A stretch of DNA of 64,000 nucleotides from Luidia sarsii (taxonomy: Eukaryota > Echinodermata > Asteroidea > Paxillosida > Luidiidae), in the NCBI GenBank assembly GCA_949987565.1, contig OX465103.1:4207548-4271547 (forward strand). Reading direction: 5' to 3'. Of this stretch, positions 35,035-56,595 are shown piece after piece. Below the pieces are notes generated by a model. The model was not told the DNA's origin, did no database searches, and saw only the letters and a program-made list of their open reading frames with translations. The translations under genes were made by a program, and so were the position numbers. Each line of letters starts with the position of its first letter. The first letter of the stretch is position 1.

Positions 35035-35700
35035 TCAGGATATAAAGCAGAGAGACTTTGAGAAAGCATTTGTTTTTACAGTGGAAAGACAGCTTCAGTG
35101 TTAGTAAATGTATTTTTATCTGAATCCTTTAAAATAGGGTGTGGATGTCGACAAGGTGATGGTCTGAGGCCTTATTGGTTATTTTTCTTCGCCAAAATTA
35201 TGTGCATGATGGTTCTTACTGGTAACGTTTAAGGGGAATCCAGGTATAGATGGCAGAGAATAATTATAGACTTTCCCAGTAGGCCTATCCTGATGATACA
35301 GTATTATCTTTGGACACTTTAAACAGTTTATTTGATAAAGCTTTAAAACATTTGGGGGATTTTGCGAGCATGCTCGCTTCAAGTCAAGAAATGCTTGAGC
35401 ATTTGTGTGGATTGTTGGCAGTAAGGGTCGACAGAAAGGTCTAAATGACTATATTAATGTGAATTGGGTTGGTCTACAAGATTACTTTACGGCTCTTTGA
35501 ATTGATTTTTTCACCAACTTTGATAATATGACGATAATATGTCTAATTGATCAGTGGTCTAGAAGAAATGTAATCGTTCTTGGCCATGTTACCATTGTGA
35601 AGTCGCTTATCTTATCCAAATTTACTTTTATTATTTTGCAGTCTCTCCCAGACCCACCTTTATATTTAATTAAATGTTCGTTTGAACCAGTACAGTACGA
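35035..35700 (+). pseudogene. Non-LTR retrotransposon reverse transcriptase remnant
   Basis: Across several frames the region keeps the order of a LINE reverse transcriptase: DFEKAF near 35055, GCRQGD near 35142, a degraded YADDT-like word (PDDTVLSLDTL) near 35290, FDKALKHLGDF, and then WSRRNVIVLGHVTIVKSL at 35551-35605 with LSKFTFIILQSLPDPPLYLI. The last block is typical of L1/Tx1-like elements. Stops and frameshifts interrupt it, and no endonuclease part or 3' end is evident, so it is dead. Confidence 0.75.
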
Positions 35701-36534
35701 CATTTCATCACGAACCACATACTGATAATATGCAACCCCTTCTCCCACCCTGGTCGCCCTGGTGGTGGTCTCAAAGATACCTATGAATGGAATAAATGTT
35801 ACCTGAATTGAAAGTGGAAACCTGAAAGTTTTCTTTGACAATTATTTTGTTTCCCAATGTTGTAAGACTTGGACACACTTACACTGTGATGCACTGTTTG
35901 TGGACCGTACTCATGATAATTAAAATGATGGGAAAGGTGCTTGAACATTGAAAGGGGAATACATTTTCTAGTTATTTGTTTGACTAAATTTACCTCCTCC
36001 CAGACACGTACAACAGCCAATTATATATATTTGGTCCACATGCACACTCCTTTTTCTGTTAAACTTATTTTGTGGTGACAGACAGCTAGAGATGACAACA
36101 GCTAGGAATGGGGGTAATTGCACCAAAAAAACCAAAACACAGATCTAGAAATTGATTTCAAGGCGGCTGGAAAGGGCCAGTTTGAAAAAAAAATGCAAAA
36201 GCAGCTGTATTTAAATTTCAGTAACATTGAGATGTTGCAATATCTTGATTACCCTTATGTGTAAAGAAAATTCATTAGAAAAAAAAGACCTATGGAGTAT
36301 CACAGCATAAAGTATAAAGCCTCCTACGTACTTCCATATCAGTCTTCCGAAGACTTATGTCTGACCCTGTTCAGCCCGAGTCAGTTTATAGGTCCATGCA
36401 GTTTTGAGTTTAATTAATTATTAATTGTTTTCAATACATTCATCCATACAATTTCAATACACGATAGTAATACATTTAGTTTTAAAATAATTATATAATT
36501 ACACGTAATACGCACATGTACAGGTACATGTACA

Positions 36535-36620
36535 CATGGGCATTACATCTGTATGACCTTACATGTCATGTATAATTTTATGTACATTACATGTAAGGCC
36601 ATACAGATGTAATGCCCATC
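36535..36620. repeat. Long hairpin
   Basis: GGGCATTACATCTGTATG near 36538 and its complement CATACAGATGTAATGCCC near 36601 close a TACATG-rich loop. Confidence 0.8.
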
Positions 36621-37704
36621 TTCATTGAACAGCGCCCTCTATAGTGAGAGTTAATGGGTGGAAACATGAACAAACTTTATTGAACCATAATAGAAAATTG
36701 TTACTGGGAGCTGGGACATAGTTATCATTTTGTTATAAATAACCGATAAAGGCGTGGGTATGAATACTGGAATTAATCAATATGTGTGAAAGAAATTTGT
36801 CTTATTCTTAAACTTCCTTGTAACTAGTCTACGGGACAGGAGCCACATAAAGCGTAATATTCATACAATAAATATGTCGGTTAATCTGTCCTGCTCCGGT
36901 TGTTGTCTCGGTCCCCGTCGGGAACTATTATTAATTCTGCAGGACATGCTAATTTCTTCATGGGAAGAGCTTAAAAAATAATTTTAAAAAAAATAACAAA
37001 AACGCGGGCATTCCTTCTAAGGGCTATCAAAGTCCTATAATCATGGATTCATTATCCATTGCTATTTGGAATCACGCAGCGACAGAAATGATAATAATTA
37101 TTATTCACACGATGCCAGCGCAAATCACCTTTACGAATAATGGATTCCGGCTATAGGGGCTGGGGCAGCGGCGACGATGAGTGAGGGATTGCTTAATACA
37201 TGTACATGTATTCATACAGGATAGTTTACTTCCTATAAGTTCCCAACAAGTCGAATGTATGGTAAAAATAATTGATGTGCCACACTTAATATCAAAACAA
37301 GGATAGTGGGCCCTATTCAACTATTAATTATGATGCTTTTGGAGATGGGAGAAAGACTGGGCACTACAATGTGCAGGTTTTGCGGACATACACAAAAATT
37401 GCTGTAACATACATGTTTATTTTTAGTAGCTTTTATTACACTACAAAAAGTATAATGTGACTGTAATAGCTTTGCAAAAAACTTAGGTAGTCGTAGTTAG
37501 AGTTTGAGTGCCTTTGCAATTTCAATCCGAGCAGGATTACAAATCTCAAGGAACCTTACACTTTATAGAAAATTCAAGCTTAGATAAAAGTAAAAACATC
37601 AAGCCGTACTACATGATATTCAGCGATAAATTAAATATGTTTGCAAACAAAACAAACAATGACTGGGGACTACTAATATTATTTTTTTCACAATGTGGCA
37701 AACT

Positions 37705-37880
37705 TTGACCTGAAATGGAACCCGAGACTTCTGGATTAATGTACTGGCACTCTTACCATCTGAGCTATCCAGGCCTTAGATGGTGGCCTTCCCAAATATA
37801 AACCAAATAGTCTTTCTTGGGATGGGTGTGCCGGTCCGAAGCATCTGACCGTTAACTGTCGTATGGCATCACTGCGGCAC
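37705..37880 (-). mobile_element. tRNA-like SINE, minus strand
   Basis: GGAACCCGAGACTTCTGG (B box complement), then CTTACCATCTGAGCTATCC (A box complement) and the SINE body GGCCTTCCCAAATA. Confidence 0.7.
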
Positions 37881-38547
37881 CAGGGACCACGCCCCGTATT
37901 CATTCAGAGGCAAACAACATAATTTGTCTGTTCCAGGAAAGGTCATGGGTGTGGATAATAACGGCAGAGACTCCTTACATGATTCTTTGTTTTTCTGGCT
38001 AGCTTCTTCAGTTCATGTTTCAATGCTCATCAACATGGTCATTAATTATTTTGTTGTTTCTTTAAGCATCACGGTGCCATTCACGCGCTGATTCTCAGAG
38101 TATTTCATGATAATTAACAAAATAAAGATGAAAAACGGATGTATAAACGAAACAAAAACATTAAATGTAAAGGCATTGACATTTTACCGGTAATGACAGG
38201 AAATGCAATCATTTTATTTTCATCTCAGGGCATACTCATATTAAAGATCACAATGATTATGCAAAGCATCCGGTGAAATCATGTCATTCGAAAATCACCT
38301 GCTGGTGAAATATCCTATCATAATGGCAGTATGTTGAGAAATTTCCCAAAGGTCTCTTACTTTTGTAATGTCCTTTTGACGATTTTGCTGATAAATCTGC
38401 ACAAGCTGATTACATCCAAAGTAGGACTAAGATGGTAATGCGACAACAAATGAAATCAGGAGCTAAAGAAGGAATCAGATAAAAACGTTTTAATTGTGCA
38501 CAGACAAAATCACATTTTATTAAGGTCACCGACAACTTTTAAAAATT

Positions 38548-41278
38548 AAGTGAAACACCGACCAGGCACACAATCCAATGGGAAAGAACAACCAGCCACA
38601 GGCTTCATACGTATGAAACACCGACCAGGCACACAATCTAATGGGAAAGACCAACCAGCCACAGGCTTCATACGTATGAAACACCGACCAGGCACACAAT
38701 CCAATGGGAAAGAACAACCAGCCACAGGCTTCATACGTATGAAACACCGGCCAGCCACACAATCTAATGGGAAAGAACAACCAGCTACAGGCTTCACACG
38801 TATGAAACAACACCGACCAGGCACACAATCCAATGGGAAAGACCAACCTGCCACAGGCTTCACACGTATGAAACACCGACCAGGCACAATCCAATGGGAA
38901 AGAACAACCAGCAACAGGCTTCATACGTATGAAACACCGACCAGCCACACAATCCAATGGGAAAGAACAACCAGCCACAGGCTTCACACGTATGAAACAA
39001 CACCGACCAGCCACACAATCCAATGGGAAAGAACAACCAGCCACAGGCTTCACACGTATGAAACACCGACCAGGCACACAATCCAATGGGAAAGACCAAC
39101 CAGCAACAGGCTTCATACGTATGAAACACCGACCAGCCACACAATCCAATGGGAAAGACCAACCTGCCACAGGCTTCACACGTATGAAACACCGACCAGG
39201 CACACAATCCAATGGGAAAGACCAACCAGCAACAGGCTTCATACGTATGAAACACCGACCAGCCACACAATCCAATGGGAAAGACCAACCAGCCACAGGC
39301 TTCATATACATGTATGAAACACCGACCAGCCACACAATCCAATGGGAAAGACCAACCAGCCACAGGCTTCGTATACTGTATGAAACACCGACCAGCCACA
39401 CAATCCAATGGGAAAGACCAACCTGCCACAGGCTTCATACGTATGAAACACCGACCAGCCACACAATCCAATGGGAAAGACCAACCTGCCACAGGCTTCA
39501 CACGTATGAAACACCGACCAGGCACACAATCCAATGGGAAAGACCAACCAGCAACAGGCTTCATACGTATGAAACACCGACCAGCCACACAATCCAATGG
39601 GAAAGAACAACCAGCCACAGGCTTCACACGTATGAAACACCGACCAGGCACACAATCCAATGGGAAAGACCAACCAGCCACAGGCTTCATACGTATGAAA
39701 CACCGACCAGCCACACAATCCAATGGGAAAGACCAACCTGCCACAGGCTTCATACGTATGAAACACCGACCAGCCACACAATCCAATGGGAAAGACCAAC
39801 CTGCCACAGGCTTCACACGTATGAAACACCGACCAGCCACACAATCCAATGGGAAAGAACAACCAGCAACAGGCTTCATACGTATGAAACACCGACCAGC
39901 CACACAATCCAATGGGAAAGACCAACCTGCCACAGGCTTCACACGTATGAAACACCGACCAGGCACACAATCCAATGGGAAAGACCAACCAGCAACAGGC
40001 TTCATACGTATGAAACACCGACCAGCCACACAATCCAATGGGAAAGACCAACCAGCCACAGGCTTCATATACATGTATGAAACACCGACCAGCCACACAA
40101 TCCAATGGGAAAGACCAACCAGCCACAGGCTTCATACGTATGAAACACCGACCAGGCACACAATCCAATGGGAAAGAACAACCAGCCACAGGCTTCATAC
40201 GTATGAAACACCGACCAGCCACACAATCCAATGGGAAAGAACAACCAGCCACAGGCTTCATACGTATGAAACACCGACCAGCCACACAATCCAATGGGAA
40301 AGAACAACCAGCCACAGGCTTCACACGTATGAAACACCGACCAGGCACACAATCCAATGGGAAAGAACAACCAGCAACAGGCTTCATACGTATGAAACAC
40401 CGACCAGCCACACAATCCAATGGGAAAGAACAACCAGCCACAGGCTTCATACGTATGAAACACCGACCAGGCACACAATCCAATGGGAAAGAACAACCAG
40501 CCACAGGCTTCATACGTATGAAACACCGACCAGCCACACAATCCAATGGAAGAACAACCAGCTACAGGCTTCACACGTATGAAACAACACCGACCAGGCA
40601 CACAATCCAATGGGAAAGACCAACCAGCCACAGGCTTCACACGTATGAAACACCGACCAGGCACACAATCCAATGGGAAAGAACAACCAGCCACAGGCTT
40701 CATACGTATGAAACACCGACCAGGCACACAATCCAATGGGAAAGAACAACCAGCCACAGGCTTCATACGTATGAAACACCGACCAGGCACACAATCCAAT
40801 GGGAAAGAACAACCAGCCACAGGCTTCACACGTATGAAACACCGACCAGGCACACAATCCAATGGGAAAGACCAACCAGCCACAGGCTTCATACGTATGA
40901 AACACCGACCAGCCACACAATCCAATGGAAGAACAACCAGCTACAGGCTTCACACGTATGAAACAACACCGACCAGGCACACAATCCAATGGGAAAGAAC
41001 AACCAGCCACAGGCTTCACACGTATGAAACACCGACCAGGCACACAATCCAATGGGAAAGAACAACCAGCCACAGGCTTCATACGTATGAAACACCGACC
41101 AGGCACACAATCCAATGGGAAAGAACAACCAGCCACAGGCTTCATACGTATGAAACACCGACCAGGCACACAATCCAATGGGAAAGAACAACCAGCCACA
41201 GGCTTCATACGTATGAAACACCGACCAGGCACACAATCCAATGGGAAAGACCAACAAGCCACAGGTTCCATACGTATA
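38548..41278 (-). repeat. 63-bp satellite array 2 (about 43 units, inverted)
   Basis: The same monomer as array 1 on the opposite strand: TTCATACGTATGAA, CACCGACCAGCCACACAATC, CAATGGGAAAGACCAACCAG. Variants (ACCAGGCACAC, AAGAACAACC, TTCACACGTATG, a 3-bp insert giving AAACAACACCG, and a short unit near 40548 and 40927) are intermixed. Many long open frames on both strands come from the period being a multiple of three. Confidence 0.95.
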
Positions 41279-41339
41279 TTAAAAACCAAGTGTGTAATTT
41301 AAATAAAATAATGAATATTCATGATCATTAACTATACGC

Positions 41340-41445
41340 GCACATGTACATGTACTGTACACATGTAAAGTACATGTACATGTATTGCATGTAATGTACA
41401 ACACACACACACACATGTACAGTGTACATGTACATGTACATGTAG
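41340..41445. repeat. TACATG and CA simple repeats
   Basis: Self-complementary TACATGTACATG runs with an (AC)n tract at 41400-41415. Confidence 0.85.
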
Positions 41446-42289
41446 TATATGCATACGAATTCCGATTGCACTACTGACAATGACTGGCTCACATACTGCT
41501 CCTTTAATCGTCATTATGAATGAATTATTATTCATATCATTGTTCGATGGGGGGATATTCTAAATGGAATGCCATTTGCAAGACACAACAGTATCTTTTA
41601 CAGGACCCTAACGACTGAATAGAGACTAACACAGTTCTACTCCTTTCTGCGCATGCGCAAACAGGTACCCCAAAACACTGACCAGGCTGGTAGGTCTTCA
41701 TATGTGTGAGCCCGTTTATGGCTCCAGGTTCGGGCAGCAGGTTGTACGTGGCAGTCTGCGTGGACGTGTACAATAATAATGCAGTACATTACTTTGGTGT
41801 ACTGTACGCGTAAAGCTAGTGTACGTGCGTACGCGGTCGTACAGTGGGTGCATTGCGCTTGATAATGATCATTCCTTGTTTGCGTTTGACTGTCCTCAGT
41901 CGGACTTGCACGTGTGATAAGCAATTATTGGCATTGACGATAAGTACTCGTACCCGTAGTCGTAGTCCCACTGTCGTACTCGTAGTCGTGCGGTCGTAGT
42001 CGTACGTTCGTCGGCTCAGCACAGCGGCGCATTGAATGAGGGCATACGGTACCTGGCCTTGCACCCCGTGTCCCCCTCTTGCCTCTGTGATTCGAAATTG
42101 GAACTTGAACCCGTGCTCCAAGATTTACGTCCATGGAATGGATAAGGTAATTATTGTTATTTCGAAACGGCCATCGCAGTACTGCTGTACCACTACCACT
42201 ACCAGTACCAGTGCCGTCAAATTTTGCATTTAACGACACCACGTTATTGGTAAATTTGGTAAATACGTTTTTCACTCTGTCATTGTGAA
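41446..42289. other. Intergenic, degenerate TCGTAG repeats
   Basis: Loose CGTAGTCGTA-type repetition at 41940-42015. No gene is supported. Confidence 0.4.
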
Positions 42290-42385
42290 TCTCTCCTAGT
42301 CCTACTCCTATCCTAGTACTACTTGTCCTAGTCCTACTCCTACTAGTTAGTAACAGTAGTACTAGTAGTAAGTACTAGTCCTAGT
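42290..42385. repeat. CCTACT/AGTACT tract
   Basis: An imperfect CCTACTCCTA and AGTACTAG trinucleotide-like run. Confidence 0.75.
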
Positions 42386-42527
42386 CCTAAACTAAAACTC
42401 AGTAAAAAGTACTTGGACTTGGAGGCCGTGGGGACAGCCCCCTTTTGACTAACCTAAATTATTAATTTTGATCGTATGATATTTATTTTTATTGCTAATA
42501 AAAATTAGTAATATTACTTTAGTTAAG

Positions 42528-42645
42528 GTGATATACAAAAATGTTGCAAACTGCTTACTGACTAAAATTACCAAAATGTAAATCTTAAAATTTAGTGGGC
42601 CTGACTTTTCGATCCTAGCAGGACCTTTCTCAAAGGCAGAGTAAT
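42528..42645. mobile_element. Family D left half
   Basis: GGTGATATACAAAAATGTTG through GTGGGCCTGACTTTTCGATC to CAAAGGCAGAG, without an inverted right half. Confidence 0.75.
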
Positions 42646-42692
42646 ATTACTTAGTTATTAATAATAATATTAGACAATATTTAGACCAGGGC

Positions 42693-43031
42693 TAGTCCGA
42701 GTAACTTGGACCCTTACAATCGCCCTCTTTAAAAAATTTGATGTTTCGGGCAATAGTACTAGTAGTACTAGTAGTACTAGTACTAGTAGGGTCCAAGGAA
42801 AACTGCTCGGAAACCCTGTAACTTGTAAGTAAGTAACTATGTGTTCGACTCCATGACTACCCCCGACCAAAACCCCCAGATTTGACCCCGAAAACACCTG
42901 TGAACCCGTCCCACGCACCCATCTTTGGATTAAGTGAGAATCACTGAGCAGTTTTCCTTGGACCCTACTGTCACCCAAAACCTTAATTTTTTTTAAAAGG
43001 GCGATTGTAAGGGTCCAAGTTATTCGCACTA
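42693..43031. mobile_element. Family F element, 339 bp
   Basis: Ends TAGTCCGAGTAACTTGGACC and GGTCCAAGTTATTCGCACTA. It is flanked by 9-bp GACCAGGGC (42684-42692) and GACCAGGGT (43032-43040), one mismatch. Confidence 0.85.
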
Positions 43032-43049
43032 GACCAGGGTGTGAACCCG

Positions 43050-43165
43050 AGGGGATAGCTCACACAGTAAGCGCGCTGGTACGCAACAATCACACTCAGA
43101 CTATGAGGTCTTGGGTTCAAGTCCCAGTCCAGTCAAAGTTTTCTTTGCCATTAAAAAAAAAAAAA
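43050..43165 (+). mobile_element. tRNA-like SINE
   Basis: An A-box-like GGATAGCTCACACAGTAAG and B-box GGGTTCAAGTCCCAGTCC are followed by a tail ending in an A run. The D-arm-like part is extended relative to a real tRNA. Confidence 0.7.
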
Positions 43166-43280
43166 ATGCTACTGTAACACAGTGTTAGTGCTAAATTAAT
43201 GCTAAAATTAATGCTTAATTAATGTAAGTGCCAGTGCTATAAGTTAAAGTATAACCAGTACTCAGTAGGGTAAGTCAGTG

Positions 43281-43557
43281 TAGTCCGAGTAACTTGGACC
43301 CTTACAATCGCCCTTTTTAAAAACGCAGTGGCTGTTGTTACGGCAGTCGTCCGTGTGGTTCCCTGACTTGATTGTATTTCGTCAGCATTGCAGGCTGGTT
43401 GAACCAGTCTATTAGCTGACAGTCTGGTTCCAAGAGCTAAACATCCTGACAAATACTGTGAAGTCAGGGAACCACATGGACGACTGCCGTAACAACAGCC
43501 ACAGCGTTTTAAACAATTTGAAAAGGGCAATTGTAAGGGTCCGAGTTACTCGGACTA
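43281..43557. mobile_element. Family F element carrying a nested family B
   Basis: Ends TAGTCCGAGTAACTTGGACC and GGTCCGAGTTACTCGGACTA. The 9-bp duplication AAGTCAGTG lies at 43272-43280 and 43558-43566. Without B the element is only about 85 bp. Confidence 0.9.
43324..43506. mobile_element. Family B MITE nested in F
   Basis: 183 bp, about 46-bp inverted ends (CGCAGTGGCTGTTGTTACGG), flanked by TTTTAAAAA and TTTTAAACA, 8 of 9 matching. Confidence 0.9.
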
Positions 43558-43566
43558 AAGTCAGTG

Positions 43567-45189
43567 CAGGTATTTTCGACCAGGAGGGGAATTCGACCAG
43601 CTATACAATACAATTACAAAAACTATCATGTATACGTGTACACACACAGCTGGTCAAATTTCCGGCTTTTAATTCTTGAACAGTGGAATACCCAGGCAGC
43701 TTTTACCCTTAGTACTAACTCAAGTAAGTAGTACTAGTCTGTACTCTGTAGTACAGTTGAATAAAGGCCTAGATCATGAAAAATTTTGTGTTTCACTGCA
43801 CAGTTGCTACAGTTGTATTTGTTTCATACTAGGCATACAGACAGCCAGAAGTCTTCATCAATTGTCTAAATCAGTTTTAGGAAGAACAGTACATGTATGT
43901 ATAGGCCTATATTATTATTACTATTAGGGCCTACTTGTACTTGTAGTTGTATGTACATGCACTACTACTACTAGTACGGTACTAGACTACTACAACAGTG
44001 GAAGGAGGTACATGTACAGTGTACATGCATATTGCATTTCACAAAAGTGTGCATGCAAAGGTGTACTATGCAAATCATCTGTATTAATGCTTCACCGAAT
44101 AGGAAATGTATGAAATGAAAAGTTGGCAAACTGGGTGTGGCAACCAGCCTTTAGAAAAACTGCAGCCTTTAGAAAATTGCATCCAACCCCCCCCCCCCTC
44201 AAAAAAAAAAATCAACACCATTTTGACTGCAAAGGACAATTGAACAAAGTTTGCTCAATCATAAAGGCTGGACTGGTTGACTCATACAGTGGCTGTGGTG
44301 CAAAATGTATGTTACGTTGACTAGTACAGACCTGCACAGTTTGGCCAGCCAGAGCTTTGCATAGAGTTTGAGTCAGGGTGGCTGGGCAGTGGTCAGCTGA
44401 GAGATTAAGTGGGAAAAGTGGAGTCTCATAGATAAGTTTTGCTTGAATTCAAACTCTAGAAATTCAGTGCCAGTGTACAAGTAGGATTAAGTTGCATTTG
44501 TCGGACTGTCCACTTCCAATTTTCTTTTTTTAATTTAATGGGCCTGACGTTTCGATCCTAGCAGGACCTTTCTCAAAGGTCCTGCTAGGATCGAAACGTC
44601 AGGCCCATTAAATTTTAAGATTTACATTTTGGTAATTTAAGTCAGTAAGCAGTTTGCAACATTTTTGTATATCACTTCCAAAAGTTGTTCGCAGGAAAAA
44701 AAACAGCACTTTTTTTTCTTCAAAAGAGCCTCACATATTTGACAGTGACTTGGGCTTTTAAGTTCTGGTGCTGTAATAATGATCATAATTGTAACTCGCC
44801 TGTCAGAATTGACACTCCTGGCAGGATTCAGAGAAGAATGGCAATGTTCATAACAACTGTCTGTTAGCAAAGATATCAAATAAGGGTGGGTGGGGGTCAT
44901 AACTGTCATTCAGCCACAGGGCCACTGCGGCACTTCAAAGTGGTCAGATAAGTTTCTGATGGGTTTGCATGATGGAAGTACAAAGTGGAAGGCTTGTGGG
45001 TGACACCATTGTAAAGACAGATGGAGTTAGCTCTCAAGGGTACAGTGTAATTCAATGTTTCAGGCAGTGTGTACCGGTTATCACCATTTTGAGAAGACAA
45101 ATTCAAAACGGTCCCCACTAGTGAACTTTTGCACAGTATTATACTCGTTTCTCCTTATTTTCTCCCCCCCCCCTCCCTCTCATCCACAG
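43567..45189. other. Intergenic upstream of SLC41
   Basis: Contains a D fold-back at 44535-44680 (near-perfect inverted GGCCTGACGTTTCGATCC) and a family C fragment at 44964-45060. A noncoding first exon of SLC41 may lie here or further left, but none can be pinpointed. Confidence 0.4.
44535..44680. mobile_element. Family D fold-back
   Basis: AATGGGCCTGACGTTTCGATC, CTAGCAGGACCTTTCTCAAAG, then the exact reverse complement and GCAGTTTGCAACATTTTTG. Confidence 0.8.
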
Positions 45190-45258
45190 TATGGTAGCCA
45201 GCTGTATTCATTCCAGCAGTCACAGTCTGTCTTCCCGCCGAGTGTCTGAGTGCGCGCC
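45190..45258 (+). other. SLC41 5' UTR segment with an acceptor
   Basis: A long pyrimidine tract and CCACAG at 45184-45189 suggest that this exon is spliced to an upstream noncoding exon. An ATG at 45191 opens a 41-codon upstream frame that overlaps the main start and stops at 45314-45316. Confidence 0.5.
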
Positions 45259-55176
<9,918 letters not shown>

Positions 55177-56284
55177 AGGGCAGCCGGACCCCAGAAGCCA
55201 CCCTTCCCCCTCCAGTACACTCTCCGGAGCCGAGTCCATAACTGTGTCCATTCCTTCACCCTCCTTTTCCTCAGATCTTTTTTTGGTTTAGCATCTCTAC
55301 ATCTTCACTCTGTTCACTGTGAGAAAAGCGTGGGCATTATTCACAGCACCAATCCGGCACCATTGTTCACTCACATTGCGACCCCGTGCCAGCCTGAGTT
55401 GTTTTTAATCTTGATGCCAAGTTTTTACTTGTGCCTCAACTCGTGTATAAAAGTTTACTTTCTGAAACTTCAAATTGAGTGCACGATTAATCAGGACAGT
55501 CTAATGTTCAGGACCGCATTCTGAAGCAACAAATTTTTCTAACCCATTTACAAATGTGCTTTGAATGAAGGGAGCAGCTGGATTTATTGTCTTTCCGATA
55601 CTGGTCTGATTCTTCTTGCAATAGGGAATGGGGACCATGTGGCTTTCTAAAGCGTCAACTGAAATTGTTCTACCGCCCTCTTGTGGTGGGATCAGTGGGG
55701 GGGGGGGTGAGAAGATCGTTCTACCAGGAACAGTGGTGAATTGAAGAGATTGTGGACATATGATCAAAGAGATGTGATTGGTATTAATACTTGATAATGA
55801 TATGTGATCTTCACACGTTTTTAAAATTTCTGTGATTTTTGGGGTCACCTTGTTCCACTTTTAAGTAAAATGACTACTTTGCATTCTTGCAACTTCCTTA
55901 GACTCACTAAAGGAAAACAGACTTTTGTTTAACAAAACGGCGAAGGAAATTTGGTTTGACCGGGATTTGAACCTGATACCTCTGGCTGAAGGTATGCTAA
56001 GCTTATGGTTTCTGGCTCAAGTCCTGGTCAGTACAGTTTTCTTGGCCGTTTTACAAATTGATTGAATTCCTGTATGTCATGCAATACTGTACATTCATTT
56101 AAGGTACCACTATACTACGCAATGCACATCCCCCACCCCCTCTCCTCAAAGACAGATCAAGCAAAAAGTCCTCAGGATCCTATCCTTCACAAATAGTCAC
56201 TTGAACGTACACTTTGATTGCTGGACTGGTTTGTCCATAACCAGCCATAATTAACTGGTTTTCCTGCTGTGTGGCCCGGAATGG
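55177..56284. other. SLC41 3' flank
   Basis: Probable 3' UTR then intergenic. No AATAAA was found close to the stop. A minus-strand SINE (GACCGGGATTTGAACCTG) lies at 55940-56040. Confidence 0.4.
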
Positions 56285-56294
56285 AAATTCTCCC

Positions 56295-56595
56295 ATTATG
56301 GCCTCGGCCTTAGGCTCAGACTTGGACTTAGGCTCGGACTCAGATTCAGGCTTAGGCTCAGGCTTGTGCTTAATCTCAGGATCAGGCTCAGGCTTGGGCT
56401 TAATCTCAGGATCAGGCTCAGGCTTGGACTTAATCTCAGGATCAGGCTCAGGCTCAGGCTTGGGCTTAATCTCAGGCTCAGGCTTAGGCTTGGGCTCTGG
56501 CTTGGACTCAGGGTCGGGGCTCAGGCATGGACTCAGCCATAGGCTCAGGATCAGGCTCGGGCTCAGGCTCGGGCTCAGGCTTGGGATCTGTAGCA
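56295..56595. repeat. GGCTCAGGCTTGGGCT minisatellite
   Basis: About 300 bp of variant hexamers GGCTCA, GGCTTG, GGCTTA and GGATCA, with a loose 24-30 bp higher period (TTAATCTCAGGATCAGGCTC). Open frames on both strands (Gly/Ser/Leu and Pro/Glu/Lys) follow from the six-base period. Confidence 0.85.

Larger units (their letters stand above)
35701..38540. other. Intergenic, few features
   Basis: AT-rich DNA with no supported gene. It contains a hairpin at 36535-36620 and a minus-strand SINE at 37705-37880. Confidence 0.45.

Noticed and set aside
30203..41278. CRISPR array
   Set aside because: Units are tandem without unique spacers and the window is eukaryotic.
38526..41331. Open frames of 250-435 codons on both strands over array 2
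   Set aside because: Same cause as array 1. The reading frame switches between three repeat translations at each 1-base or 3-base variant.
41816..42275. Minus-strand Arg/Thr-rich frames
   Set aside because: Derived from degenerate CGTAGT repeats, with no splice or domain support.
43050..43165. Functional tRNA gene
   Set aside because: A-box and B-box words are present, but the spacing is too long, no full cloverleaf closes, and related copies share the same non-tRNA tail, so it is a SINE.
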